Assembly (NCBI GenBank): GCA_965263365.1
Contig: OZ253672.1
Location: 434,001-498,000, forward strand
Reading direction: 5' to 3'
Source: CANMUM01 sp965263365
GTDB taxonomy: Bacteria; Pseudomonadota; Alphaproteobacteria; Rhodobacterales; Rhodobacteraceae
Length of the DNA: 64,000 nucleotides
Below the pieces are notes generated by a model. It ran no database searches. It was not told where the DNA came from and saw only the letters and a program-made list of their open reading frames with translations. Both the position numbers and the translations under genes were made by a program. The stretch's first letter is position 1; every line of letters starts with the position of its first letter. Positions 1-9,345 of the stretch are shown here, in pieces.

Positions 1-1
1 T

Positions 2-811
2 AAGTGCGCCACCGAAGTCAGCAATGCAATCCGAGGTTTTAACAAACTAGATCGTGAGAGCGCTTTGTATCCGGATGTACTCATTGTGGCTCGCGGAGGT
101 GGTTCGATCGAAGATCTTTGGGGGTTTAATGAGGAAGTCGTTGCCCGCGCGGTGTTTGAATCAAAAATACCCATCATTTCTGCGGTTGGGCATGAAACGG
201 ATACCACCTTGATTGATTATGTCGCGGATAAACGCGCGCCGACACCCTCGGCAGCGGCCGAAATTGTGGTGCCCGTTAAGAGTGAGCTGAATGCGTTGAT
301 TGCCGAGTTGGAGTTAAGGCGCCAAAGGTCAATGGTGCGTATAAAAGAATTTGCGGATAAGCGTGTCAGAGATTTGGGGCGTTCACTGATGCGCTCGGAT
401 CAGATGCTCGGCGTTCATAGGCAGAGACTTGATCATGCCAGTATTCGCTTGAGTGGGGGGCTTGACCGCAGAGCAAGTTTAGCACGAGAGAGTTACAGCA
501 AGGTGGGCGCGCGCTTAAGTGCCCGTAATTTGGCTCGTCTCGCAAAAACGCAAAGGAGCCATCTTGATATGTTCTCCCAGCGCTTATTTTCTTTGAGACT
601 GCGTGCACATCAAAAATCAACGGATCAATTGATTGGTCTTGCGCGACTTTTGCAATCCGTTTCACATAAGCGCGTGATTGCACGCGGCTTCGCGCTCATT
701 AAAGATTCACAAGGTCGCATTTTAACATCGCATGAAATGGCACAAAACGCCGATAAAATTTTGATTGAACAAGTTGATGGTATCACAACTGCGCGCCCGA
801 TAAAGGAATAA
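2..811 (+). CDS. xseA: Exodeoxyribonuclease VII large subunit, C-terminal part (5' end outside window)
   Basis: Large subunit of exonuclease VII, which with XseB degrades single-stranded DNA to oligonucleotides in the cytoplasm. The reading frame is open from base 2, so a TTG at 65 is not the real start. The visible part begins just before the conserved family segment VARGGGSIEDLW and runs through the long basic, coiled-coil C-terminal region rich in Arg and Leu, ending in the usual short beta-rich tail (ARGFALI...). About 269 codons are present, roughly the C-terminal 55–60% of the protein. ftsY starts 3 bases after the stop, so the two are probably co-transcribed. Identity is confident; the truncation is only the window edge. 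Confidence 0.93.
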   Translation, partial: KCATEVSNAIRGFNKLDRESALYPDVLIVARGGGSIEDLWGFNEEVVARAVFESKIPIISAVGHETDTTLIDYVADKRAPTPSAAAEIVVPVKSELNALIAELELRRQRSMVRIKEFADKRVRDLGRSLMRSDQMLGVHRQRLDHASIRLSGGLDRRASLARESYSKVGARLSARNLARLAKTQRSHLDMFSQRLFSLRLRAHQKSTDQLIGLARLLQSVSHKRVIARGFALIKDSQGRILTSHEMAQNADKILIEQVDGITTARPIKE

Positions 812-814
812 GAA

Positions 815-2311
815 ATGTCTTGGTTTAAGAAATTAACGAGCCGTTTAACGAGAAGCTCCAAAAAAATTGATGAAGACTTAGGCGAATTATTCGAATCTGC
901 TGAAACTGACGTTGAAGAAAATTCAGCGATTTCAGAAGAAAATTTTTCGCATAGTGATCAAGAGACAAATGAAGGAGTGTTGGAATTTGATGATCAAAAT
1001 ATTTCTGATGTTCAGACTGATCGCTCAAAAACGGATGTTGAGTTGCTTGAAACGGGGGTTGATCAATCCGTAGATGTTCCGATTGAACGAGATGATGTTT
1101 TTGATCAAAGTGTAGAGTCTTTTGCTGATGAACTTAACGAAGGTGAACTTAAAGGTCAGATCGACACTAGTCCTGTAGTTACTGGGGCTTTGGATGCTGG
1201 GCGTGCTGATGGTAGACCTGATAGTGATGGACTTGCCGATGAAAGGCCTTCGGATGCGACGCTTGAGGATGCATTTCCAAAAGAGGCTTCGCCTGAGGAA
1301 TTTGGTGAAAAAGAACTCGATGAAACCAAAATCGAAAGTGAGGTTCAAGAGACGGATGGGCTCGAAAAGAAAAAGTCGAAACGGAATTGGTTTGGACTGC
1401 GCAAACATGACACTGAGCAAACCGCTTCAGAAGAGCCAAAAGCGCCCTTGAAAGTAAAGGCCGCCAAAACGGATGCAAGACGTATATTACTTACGGACGA
1501 AGTTTTGGAAGAGTTGGAAGAGAAATTGATCATGGCGGATATCGGTGCAGATATGTCTTTGCGAATATCTGCAGCGCTGTCGGCTGAGAAATTTGGTAAG
1601 AAAATTTCGATGGATGATATGAAAAGCATTATGGCGCGCGAGATGTCTTCTGTATTGGAGACAGTCGCAAGTCCAATGCCGCTCGGTACAGCTAAGCCTC
1701 AAGTTGTCTTGGTTGTGGGTGTAAATGGCTCGGGGAAGACAACAACGATTGGTAAACTTGCATTACAGTTCAGAAATGCAGACAAGTCTGTTATGATTGC
1801 GGCGTGCGATACATTTCGTGCAGCAGCCGTCGAGCAACTTGCGGTTTGGGGTGAGCGGGCAGGCGTGCCTGTGATGAAAGCTGATTTGAATTCTGACCCG
1901 GCAAGTCTGGCTTATGAGGCCATGAAGAAGGCTACAGAAAATAACACTGATATATTGATGGTGGACACAGCGGGTCGTTTGCAAAATCGGGCAGACTTAA
2001 TGGATGAGCTAGGCAAAATAAAGCGAGTTTTGTCTAAACAAGACTCAACGGCGCCTCATAATACGATTCTGGTTTTGGATGCGACCACTGGTCAAAACGC
2101 CATTCGTCAGGTCGACGAATTTACAAAAGTTGCCGATGTCACAGGTCTTGTCATGACGAAACTCGATGGTACTGCAAAGGGAGGGATCTTGGTCGCTTTG
2201 GCTCAGAAATTTGCAAAGCCTATTCATGCAATTGGTGTTGGAGAGAGTATTGATGATCTTCAGGCATTTGATCCGGATGAATTTGCGCGTGCTTTAGCGG
2301 GTCTTGAGTAA
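815..2311 (+). CDS. ftsY: Signal recognition particle receptor FtsY
   Basis: SRP-receptor GTPase that docks ribosome–SRP complexes at the inner membrane for co-translational insertion. The 498-residue protein starts with a short basic amphipathic segment (MSWFKKL), then a very acidic, low-complexity A domain to about residue 190, a Lys/Arg-rich linker with RNWFGLRK, and the NG domain. The GTPase motifs are complete: GVNGSGKTTT at about residue 302, DTAGR at about 384 and TKLDGTAKGG near the C-terminus. The A domain is long for the family. Directly follows xseA; an EamA transporter and septation protein A follow, an order I associate with Rhodobacterales. High-confidence call. Confidence 0.97.
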   Translation: MSWFKKLTSRLTRSSKKIDEDLGELFESAETDVEENSAISEENFSHSDQETNEGVLEFDDQNISDVQTDRSKTDVELLETGVDQSVDVPIERDDVFDQSVESFADELNEGELKGQIDTSPVVTGALDAGRADGRPDSDGLADERPSDATLEDAFPKEASPEEFGEKELDETKIESEVQETDGLEKKKSKRNWFGLRKHDTEQTASEEPKAPLKVKAAKTDARRILLTDEVLEELEEKLIMADIGADMSLRISAALSAEKFGKKISMDDMKSIMAREMSSVLETVASPMPLGTAKPQVVLVVGVNGSGKTTTIGKLALQFRNADKSVMIAACDTFRAAAVEQLAVWGERAGVPVMKADLNSDPASLAYEAMKKATENNTDILMVDTAGRLQNRADLMDELGKIKRVLSKQDSTAPHNTILVLDATTGQNAIRQVDEFTKVADVTGLVMTKLDGTAKGGILVALAQKFAKPIHAIGVGESIDDLQAFDPDEFARALAGLE

Positions 2312-2371
2312 AGTCATGATCAAAATTTGTCGTTGTGCAAGCAACTTCCGAAAATCACAGCAGTGAAATAA

Positions 2372-3280
2372 ATGTTCGATTGGGTTAATGTTCTGCAAAC
2401 AGCCCCGAACGCGGGGCAAATAGCTTTTTGGTTGGCACTTTTTTCGGCGTTTTTTCACGCTGTATTTGGCGCGCTTCAAAAGGGAAGAAATGACCCCTTA
2501 CTCATACGTGCAGCGAATGACTTTTGGTTTGTGGTTTTGTGGCTTCCGATTGCGATTATGTTTGTGCCGTGGCCAACTTCTTATGAATGGCTGTTGATAT
2601 TGGGAGTTTTCCCAATACACACTGCTTATAAACTCGTGCTCGCTCAAGCCTATCGCGCCGGTGACTATTCATTTATTTATCCAGTTGCGCGCGGATCTGC
2701 GCCCTTCTTTACCGCAATATTCGCCTTGTTGGTTTTTAGTGAACAACTTTCCGTCATGCAGTGGTTTGGCGTTCTCTTGATCTCTTTATCAATAATATTA
2801 CTTGGGTTGTTGGCGCTCAGAAACTCAAAGATGAATTCTTTGATGGTCAAAAAAGCCACAATTTTTGCGCTAATGACAGGCGCATTAATAACAGCCTATT
2901 CAATATACGATGCTTATGGCGTCCGGAACTCTCGGAATCCTTTTATTTTCTTGGCGTGGTTTTATGTGATGGATGGATGGCTTTTCCCTTTGCTCGTAAT
3001 GTGGCGGCGTACGCATTATACTCCTATCGATGGGTATGCTCCCTTATTAAGCCACGGCTTAATCATGGCGCTTTTTGGTATTCTTTCGTTTAGTGCGATT
3101 TTTATTGCCGCCGACATTGGGAATGTGGGCGAAGTTTTTGCACTTAGAGAGACATCAGTCGTCTGGGCGGCAGTTATTGGTTTTATATTTTTGAAAGAGA
3201 AGATGACGCCATTGCGTTTCTTGGTTATTGTGCTTATTGCGATGGGCGCTATATTTATTAAACTTGGAAGCCAATTATGA
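2372..3280 (+). CDS. DMT-superfamily transporter with two EamA repeats
   Basis: Inner-membrane protein of 302 residues with about ten hydrophobic segments in two EamA-like halves (about residues 10–140 and 160–295), the pattern of the drug/metabolite transporter superfamily. A typical half-end motif is visible near FPIHTAYKLVLAQAYRAGDYSFIYPVARGSAPF. The substrate cannot be read from sequence; relatives export metabolites or amino acids. Its stop overlaps the start of the septation protein gene by four bases (ATGA), so the two are translationally coupled. The ftsY–EamA–septation-protein order suggests a conserved neighbourhood rather than a recent arrival. Confidence 0.85.
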   Translation: MFDWVNVLQTAPNAGQIAFWLALFSAFFHAVFGALQKGRNDPLLIRAANDFWFVVLWLPIAIMFVPWPTSYEWLLILGVFPIHTAYKLVLAQAYRAGDYSFIYPVARGSAPFFTAIFALLVFSEQLSVMQWFGVLLISLSIILLGLLALRNSKMNSLMVKKATIFALMTGALITAYSIYDAYGVRNSRNPFIFLAWFYVMDGWLFPLLVMWRRTHYTPIDGYAPLLSHGLIMALFGILSFSAIFIAADIGNVGEVFALRETSVVWAAVIGFIFLKEKMTPLRFLVIVLIAMGAIFIKLGSQL

Positions 3281-3888
3281 ACCAATCTGAACCTGATACG
3301 CATAAAATCAATCCTTTTATCAAGCTGCTTTTGGATATTGGACCTCTAATCGTGTATTTATTCGCCTTTAGACGGTTTTCTGAAACGCCGCTTATGATTG
3401 GCGATACAGCTTATGAAGGCCTTGTCGCCGCGATGGTGTTTTTTATTCCAGCTACTTTAATTGCGATGGTGATCAACTATGTACTCACTCGTGAAGTTTC
3501 GCGCATGCAGTTATTTATCATTATCGTCACTTTATTGATTGGTGGGATCACGTTTTATCTCAATGATGACCATTTTGTTAAGTTACGGCCAACGATATTT
3601 AATACTTTATTTGGCGCTATTTTGGCTTTTGGTGTGTGGGTGCAGGGGCGCTCATATTTGCAATTTTTGATGGGCGAAGTCATGCCGCTAGATGAAGAGG
3701 GTTGGATTAGGTTTACAAAAAACTTTGCGCTCTTCTTTTTTGCGAATGCAATTATCAATGAGTTTGTTCGCCGTTTTATGGACGATCAGGCTTTCGCATT
3801 TTGGGATACGTTAGGGCAAATGGGACTAACGTTTATATTTATTGCTATTCAAATTCCAATGTTGACAAAGTATTTAAAGGATAATTAA
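3277..3888 (+). CDS. yciB: Septation protein A (YciB/IspZ family)
   Basis: Inner-membrane protein of 203 residues with five to six hydrophobic helices. The family (intracellular septation protein A) is linked to cell division and envelope synthesis in enterobacteria. Support: the N-terminal helix following KLLLDIGPLIVYLFAF, the RPTIFNTLFGAILAFGVW segment, and LDEEGWIRFTKNFALFFFANAIINE, all characteristic of the family. Starts inside the stop of the transporter gene (4-base overlap). lysK begins about 26 bases after it. Role in this organism is inferred from the family only. Confidence 0.9.
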   Translation: MNQSEPDTHKINPFIKLLLDIGPLIVYLFAFRRFSETPLMIGDTAYEGLVAAMVFFIPATLIAMVINYVLTREVSRMQLFIIIVTLLIGGITFYLNDDHFVKLRPTIFNTLFGAILAFGVWVQGRSYLQFLMGEVMPLDEEGWIRFTKNFALFFFANAIINEFVRRFMDDQAFAFWDTLGQMGLTFIFIAIQIPMLTKYLKDN

Positions 3889-3914
3889 AGCGTTCCAAGT
3901 TATGGAGATTGAAA

Positions 3915-5486
3915 GTGACCTCACTTCGCGATTCAGGATTAAAATCAAAAGCATGGCCGTTTGAAGAAGCGAGAAGAATTCTCAAACGTTACGAAAAGAA
4001 GCCGCCAGAAAAGGGCTATGTTCTTTTTGAAACTGGTTATGGACCTTCAGGTTTACCACATATCGGAACCTTCGGCGAAGTCGCGCGCACGACTATGATT
4101 AGGCGGGCATTTGAAGTCATCTCTGACATTCCAACAAAGTTAATTTGTTTTTCAGATGATCTTGATGGAATGCGTAAGGTGCCTAGCAATGTCCCCAATC
4201 AGGCGCAAATGCAATCAGCTTTACAAATGCCGTTAACAAAGGTGCCCGATCCCTTTGGTGAATATAATAGTTTCGGCGACCATAATAATGCAATGTTGCG
4301 TCGTTTTTTGGATACTTTTGGTTTTGACTATGAATTTTATTCGGCCAGTGAATTCTATAGATCTGGTCAATTTGATGACACCTTGAGACTTGCTTGCGAA
4401 AGATATGACGACATCATGGCCGTAATGCTCAAGTCATTGCGCGGGGAGCGGAAGCAGACCTACTCGATTTTTTTGCCAATTTCGCCCCAAAGCGGAAGGG
4501 TACTCTATGTGCCTATCAAAAATGTTGACGCCAAAGAGGCGACGATCACTTTTGATGATGAAGACGGTCAGGAAGTCTGTACTCCTGTAACAGGCGGAAA
4601 TGTGAAGTTCCAGTGGAAGCCAGATTTTGGCGCACGATGGGCTGCCCTTGACGTGGATTTTGAAATGTACGGGAAGGATCATTCCACCAATACGCCGATA
4701 TATGACCGGATTTGCGAGTTATTAGGAGGCCGTAAACCTGAGCACTTTACCTACGAGTTGTTCCTTGATGACAAAGGTCAGAAAATTTCGAAGTCTTCTG
4801 GAAATGGTATTTCGATTGATGAATGGCTCACATACGCTTCGAGCGAAAGTCTTTCTTATTTTATGTATCAAAAACCAAAGACGGCTAAGCGACTATATTT
4901 TGATGTTATTCCCAAGGCGGTCGATGAATACCATCAACAATTGCGCGCTTTCGGTGGACAGGATGCTTTAGCCAAAGCCAATAATCCTGTTTTCCATATT
5001 CATAGTGGTAAAGTCCCGGACTCGGATATGGCGGTTGGATTTGCGATGTTATTGAATTTAGCATCTGCGGCTGGGACGCAAGACCCAGAAGTTTTGTGGG
5101 GTTTCATCAATAATTATGCACCAGAGGCTACGCCCGAAACTCATCCTTCACTTGACGCGGCCGTTGGTCATGCGATCGCGTATGTGAGAGATTTTGTTGA
5201 GCCAACAAAGCGCTTTCGTGAGCCAAATGAGCAAGAACGTAAAGCACTAATGGATTTATCTGAGCGCCTTCGCGACTGGAACGGCGCTCGTGATGCTGAA
5301 ACTTTGCAGTCACTGGTTTTCTCGGTCGGAAAAGATCATGAATTCGACCCGCTTCGAGATTGGTTTAAGGCGATTTATGAGGTGCTTCTCGGCGCATCAC
5401 AGGGGCCTCGGTTTGGTGGCTTCATAGCTATTTATGGTGTTGAGAGAACTATTGAGATGATTGAGCAGGCCTTGCATCGCTCATGA
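3915..5486 (+). CDS. lysK: Lysyl-tRNA synthetase, class I
   Basis: Charges tRNA-Lys with lysine using the class I Rossmann fold; this archaeal-type enzyme replaces class II LysS in many alphaproteobacteria. The HIGH-type signature is PHIG at about residue 48 and the KMSKS-type signature is KISKS at about residue 290. The C-terminal third is helical, as expected for the family. I place the start at GTG 3915, not TTG 3909, because a GGAGA element lies 6–10 bases upstream and the protein then begins MTSLRDSGL, as in relatives. Length 523 residues is normal. Confidence 0.95.
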   Translation: MTSLRDSGLKSKAWPFEEARRILKRYEKKPPEKGYVLFETGYGPSGLPHIGTFGEVARTTMIRRAFEVISDIPTKLICFSDDLDGMRKVPSNVPNQAQMQSALQMPLTKVPDPFGEYNSFGDHNNAMLRRFLDTFGFDYEFYSASEFYRSGQFDDTLRLACERYDDIMAVMLKSLRGERKQTYSIFLPISPQSGRVLYVPIKNVDAKEATITFDDEDGQEVCTPVTGGNVKFQWKPDFGARWAALDVDFEMYGKDHSTNTPIYDRICELLGGRKPEHFTYELFLDDKGQKISKSSGNGISIDEWLTYASSESLSYFMYQKPKTAKRLYFDVIPKAVDEYHQQLRAFGGQDALAKANNPVFHIHSGKVPDSDMAVGFAMLLNLASAAGTQDPEVLWGFINNYAPEATPETHPSLDAAVGHAIAYVRDFVEPTKRFREPNEQERKALMDLSERLRDWNGARDAETLQSLVFSVGKDHEFDPLRDWFKAIYEVLLGASQGPRFGGFIAIYGVERTIEMIEQALHRS

Positions 5487-5522
5487 ATAAAATAAGCGGA
5501 ATTGTTTCGTAAAACTATGAAT

Positions 5523-6675
5523 TTATTCGATTTTAATTGAATTATTGGCCGCGAAAACTCGATCATCCCCACGAGTAAAAGGACTGATCGAGTTTTTAGA
5601 TTTTACTCCACCGTCATCAAATTGCCCCCACAGGGACAGATTATCCAATTTCTCATATTGATCGGATATCATCAAATTTAATGCCCTTACAGCCATTTTT
5701 AGCTGGCTGGAGGAGGTGTTCTGCTCCGTGATGCTCAAGTATGTTGAATTCCACTGCTAGCTGGTGGGTGTTTGAATGGCTTTGAAATCTTGTGTGGATT
5801 GATGTGGTGAAACGGGAGACGAAACTTGGAAGTGTTGAATGGTGATAGCTGTTTTTTGTTGAGGCTATTATCCCCAATATCTTCTCTTGGATCAACAGAA
5901 TATCATTGCTGAAATTGACATCCATGCCCTCAAATTTGTTGCCGATATTTTCAACCTTTGAGGACTTGTGATCAAGCCATCTTCGGTGATTGTGCCGCTC
6001 GCTGCTTGAATAACATCATAAACGCAAAATTCGCGCCCATCATCCAAAACCAAAAGCGCGCGCAGACGCGTCTTCAATACATGCCGCAGATTCCATATTT
6101 GTTAACGTCTTGGAATGGAAAATAACTGCACCTTTTGTAACCGCCAAATCTTTTCTAAGAACATTAAGTTCGTGAGGCTCAAAAGGCGTGTATGCGCCGC
6201 AAGTCACGCGGTCACCATCAGATAATAATATGTACCAAGTTTCAGATGCGTCTTCGGCAACTTGCTCACTGAGCCAAGAATTCTCTGGATAGGTTTGCTG
6301 AAGTTCTGTAATCCAGTCTTCAATGTTTTGCTCTTCGAATGGCTCTCCAATTATTAAAAATAGATTTGAGTTTTCGTTTGGAGTTTCAGCAATCAAGCTA
6401 TTCCCCTCTTCGGGCAAATCGAAGGCGACGCGGTGCGCTTGGGCGTAACCATAGATCAAAGATGTCGCAAATAAATCGAGGTGCTTATCGAAGGCATTAT
6501 CTTCGTCGACGATGACCATTGAGACGCGCTTGGCGTTCCATATTGAAATTTTGTTAGGAATAATAAACGGGGAATTGAGTTTTTGATCTTCGCTTGAGGC
6601 CTCTTGTGCATTTGCACCATGGAAAGCCGAGCCTAAGAGTAGCAGCAAACTTGTCAATATTTTTTTATTCATCAA
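5523..6675 (-). pseudogene. Decayed gene for a secreted protein of unknown family
   Basis: A clear gene start lies at 6675 on the minus strand: a signal peptide (MMNKKILTSLLLLLGSAFHGANAQ) followed by about 185 residues in one frame to a TGA at 6040. Protein-like sequence continues in another frame from about 6077, returns to the first frame near 5960–5860 (FEGMDVNFSNDILLIQEK), and finishes in the second frame to 5523 with an amber codon near 5760. The first shift coincides with a four-unit GC repeat at 6056–6063; one more GC would join the frames. I read this as one gene of about 380 codons with three frameshifts and one nonsense codon. No family recognised. The first frame switch is the best supported; the rest is weaker. 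Confidence 0.5.
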
Positions 6676-6874
6676 ATTTTCTTACTACCCATTCCGTCAC
6701 ATACTTTCACATCATTTGCGAAAAATAAACAAATTTTTTCACTCTAAAAACGAATACAATGGGGGCTTGCTTGTAACCTAGATTAAGCATCTGATTTAGA
6801 GCTGAGAGATCCCTGGTAAGGTCTACTATATTTTAGGTTAATCCTTTGTCAAGCCCCCTTTGTTTGTGCCAATT

Positions 6875-7720
6875 TTATGGTCGTAGTTTCTGGTATTGGC
6901 GGGCCATATTGAGCGCTTGATGTGGGCGGATGTGATTGTATTCTTTGACCCAGCAATTGATCGTGACTTGCGCTTGGCTTGTGGTTTGAAACCAGTTCGC
7001 GCTTAAGATTTCATTGCGCAATGTTCCGTTGAACCTTTCATTGTATCCATTTTCCCAAGGCGACCCTGGATAAATATGAATAGGTTCGATGCCGACCCGT
7101 TTGAGCCATGTTTGGAAAGCTTCGGACACAAACTCTGATCCGTTGTCGGAACGTATATGCTCTGGCTTTCCGTGCTGGATGATGAGCGGATAAAGCGCCT
7201 CAAGAACTTCAGCTGATCCAAGCTTTGTGCCAACATGCACGGCCAATGCTTGGCGCGTGTATTCGTCTATTACGGTGAGCATTTTGTAAGATCTTCCATT
7301 GCTAAGCTTATCGTGAACGAAATCAATCGCCCAGATATGATTTTGGTATTTGGGGCGCAAGCGGATCACCGAAGCGTCTTTGTGGTATAGTCGTTTTCGC
7401 TTCTTATGACGCGCAGGCAACTGAAGCCCTCTTCACGCCATAATCGTTCCACTTTCTTGTGGTTCACCCGCCACCCTTCGGCGCGCAATAATTCGCCAAT
7501 CATGTGGTAGCCATAGCCCCCGTATTGTTTGGCCAGTCGAATAAGTTCTAGCCTGAGTGTATCATCATCACGGGGAGCGCCCTGATAGCGCATGGTTGAG
7601 CGCGCAATCCCTGTCACAGAACAGGCGCGGCTTTCGGAAACACCGAGCTTTTGGCGGGCATGAATAATAGCGCCGCGTTGATCAGAGACACTCAGGCTAT
7701 CATTGATATCGCTCAGCTTA
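6875..7720 (-). pseudogene. IS3-family transposase OrfB (frameshifted)
   Basis: Integrase-type DDE transposase of an IS3-family element. The N-terminal part (HTH_21-like, with GYGYHMIGELLRAEGWRVNHKKVERLWREEGF) is in one frame and the catalytic core (from LPARHKKRKRLYHKD) in another. The junction at about 7425 is explained by loss of one base between the GF and QLPAR codons. The catalytic triad is intact in the second piece: D in WAIDFVHD, D in RSDNGSEF and E in ENGYNERFNG. OrfB overlaps the OrfA end in another frame, as usual for this family, where ribosomal frameshifting normally fuses them; the extra deletion should abolish that product. Confidence 0.85.
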
Positions 7721-8035
7721 TCCGTGCTCGCTCCGCTCCGCGCGGGCTAAGCTTGACGGCTTTAAATAGTCGAGACTTTCCTTGAGGATAAGTTTGTCGA
7801 GCTCCAAATTGGCAACGATCTTTTTGAGCCGTTGGTTTTCCTTTTCTAAAGCCTTAAACTCCGAGAGCTTTGCTCGTCCCATACCGCCATACTTCTTGCG
7901 CCAAATATAATAGGTCTTGTCTGAAATGCCTGCGTGACGACAGGAACTCGAAACATCCATATCACTATTGCAATGCACCTCAATCTCGCGCAATATGCGC
8001 AAAATATCTTCTTCACTATGCCTTTTCCGAGCCAT
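7718..8035 (-). CDS. IS3-family transposase OrfA
   Basis: Small helix-turn-helix DNA-binding subunit of the IS3-family element, 105 residues from the ATG at 8035. The start is chosen because GGAGG lies 6–10 bases upstream; a longer TTG start at 8050 would place that site inside the gene. Visible features: an N-terminal HTH_8-like domain (HSEEDILRILREIEV ... CRHAGISDKTYYIWRKKYGGM) and a C-terminal leucine-zipper-like helix (ALEKENQRLKKIVANLELDK) that mediates multimerisation in relatives. The gene appears intact although its OrfB partner is broken. Confidence 0.88.
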   Translation of the reverse strand: MARKRHSEEDILRILREIEVHCNSDMDVSSSCRHAGISDKTYYIWRKKYGGMGRAKLSEFKALEKENQRLKKIVANLELDKLILKESLDYLKPSSLARAERSEHG

Positions 8036-8100
8036 CAAATCCTCCATCAAATTATTAGAGTTTTACAAAATTAGTGGCTCAGTTTTAAGGGGCATGGACA

Positions 8101-9093
8101 ATGTGGCGTAAGAGAATTGCTCAAACTCAAATGAACATAGACGATTTAGAGGCTTTGATGGATTTAGAAATCCGAGAGCAGATCATCCCCGCGCAATTCG
8201 CCAAAAAACAAAGCTTTGCCGATCCTGATTTTAAGAAACTGCAGTTTGAAACAGAGGAGCGTGGGGTTATAAAAAAACTTCTTTACTCGGAATATTTAGA
8301 CAATATCTCATCGGAACAAACACCGATGTCATTGACCACATTCTATAGAAGATTTCGTGAAGAGCAAAACGTACAAAGTACGACGATGAGTTTTACATAC
8401 GAAGCGGGTGAAATGATCCAATTTGACTTCATTGGCCGTAAAAAGCTCAAACAACCGAAATTGATAGATAATAAGGGCGTTGAACAGAATTATGAAATTG
8501 CCTGTGGTGCGAGTGCATTAAGCCGAAAGCTTTTCATTAAAGCGATCAGGGACCAGTCTAAATTACCAGTCCTTTCCGTGTTTGAGGATATGCTCGAGTT
8601 TTTTGGAGGCGTCCCAGTGTTGATTACGATCGACAATTTTAAGGCCGCGATTATTGAAGCGCGAAAGGGGGCAAAAGAAGCGAAGATCACGCCAGAGTTT
8701 CAAGAGTTGGCGGATTACTACGGATTTGGCTTGTTTCCTGCAAGATCTCGAAAACCTAGGGATAAAGCCATTGTTGAGAACGCCGTCGGGATTGCACAAA
8801 ATGATATCCTTGCACCATTGAGGAATCGGCGTTTCTTCTCACTTGATGAGCTAAATGATGCCATATTTGAGCGCTTGCGAAAAGTGAATGACCGACCCAT
8901 GCAGTCAGGCTCTCAAAAATCCCGTAATGCGCGCTTTGATGAATTTGATCGAGTTGGGTTCCAACCTTTACCAAAGAAACGCTTAGAATACGGAGTCTGG
9001 TTTGTGAAGCAACGTGTTGGCCAAGACTATCGGGCTTTTGTCGATGGTAGTCGCTATTCTGTACCATCACGGCTGCTCGGCTGCAAATCCTAG
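8101..9093 (+). pseudogene. IS21-family transposase IstA, truncated at both ends
   Basis: Remnant of the large IS21-family transposase. Three DDE-type segments are present: IQFDFIGRK, ITIDNFKAAI and DKAIVENAVG. Aligned by eye with the second IstA at 14022–15587, it lacks about the first 33 residues, including the helix-turn-helix, because the IS3 element ends exactly at its first base. It also ends early at SRYSVPSRLLGCKS, where the other copy continues for about 140 more codons. No istB follows; the sequence jumps to the element's right-end repeat at 9122–9156. It cannot encode an active transposase. The lesion pattern points to IS3 insertion with deletion on the left and an internal deletion on the right. 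Confidence 0.85.
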
Positions 9094-9111
9094 AGCTTTA
9101 GAGCACGCATT

Positions 9112-9282
9112 CTAGATAACGTGGAGCGCGTAATTTAAACTGGAATGAGCGCTCCATGGTAAGAATTCGACAAGCTCATTTCGCAGTTTCCAAAGTGACA
9201 CTTTGTCTGCAACAGCGGAAAATTGTCTTACGCCAAATAATCGAAAGAACCTCATATTCGCATAGGTTTCCCACACGAACAT
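9112..9282 (-). pseudogene. Possible IS5-family transposase fragment
   Basis: A 56-codon open frame on the minus strand containing MRFFRLFGVRQFS followed by VSLWKLRNELVE. This resembles the conserved N-terminal segment of IS5-type transposases, where a small aromatic FxRFLGL block is followed by a TxWRFRxxL block. The last 15 or so codons run into the IS21-type end repeat, so the fragment is chimeric and cannot be a working gene. The similarity is from memory of the motif only, so the call is tentative. It lies in the gap between the IS21 relic and the secreted Ig-like gene. Confidence 0.35.
9122..9156. repeat. Right-end inverted repeat of IS21-type relic
   Basis: TGGAGCGC (9122–9129) and its reverse complement GCGCTCCA (9149–9156) flank a short spacer. 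The second IS21-type element has the same pair with the same 14-base interval before AATGAGCGCTCCA at 16319–16353. The conservation in an otherwise unrelated context marks it as part of the element's end, consistent with the multiple terminal repeats of IS21-family elements. Confidence 0.7.
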
Positions 9283-9345
9283 GAACCGAAGGGTAATCTT
9301 ACGATCGCTCTAATTATCGTTAGGTCTTCGTTGTCCGTTTGACTT

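Larger units (their letters stand above)
6847..8100 (-). mobile_element. IS3-family insertion sequence, transposase frame-broken
   Basis: A 1254-bp element on the minus strand bounded by imperfect inverted repeats: TGTCAAGCCCCCTT at 6847 and, read inward from 8100 on the other strand, TGTCCATGCCCCTT, with a further shared GCCA about eight bases on. It contains OrfA (7718–8035) and an OrfB split by a one-base deletion. Flanks read ATCCTT on the left and ATGTGG on the right, so no 3–5-bp target duplication is visible. This suggests deletion or rearrangement after insertion. The right end directly abuts a truncated IS21-type istA. Confidence 0.88.

Noticed and set aside
1025..1420. 131-codon open frame antisense to ftsY
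   Set aside because: Lies opposite the acidic repeat-like A domain of ftsY, where long antisense frames arise from biased codons; no protein-like features.
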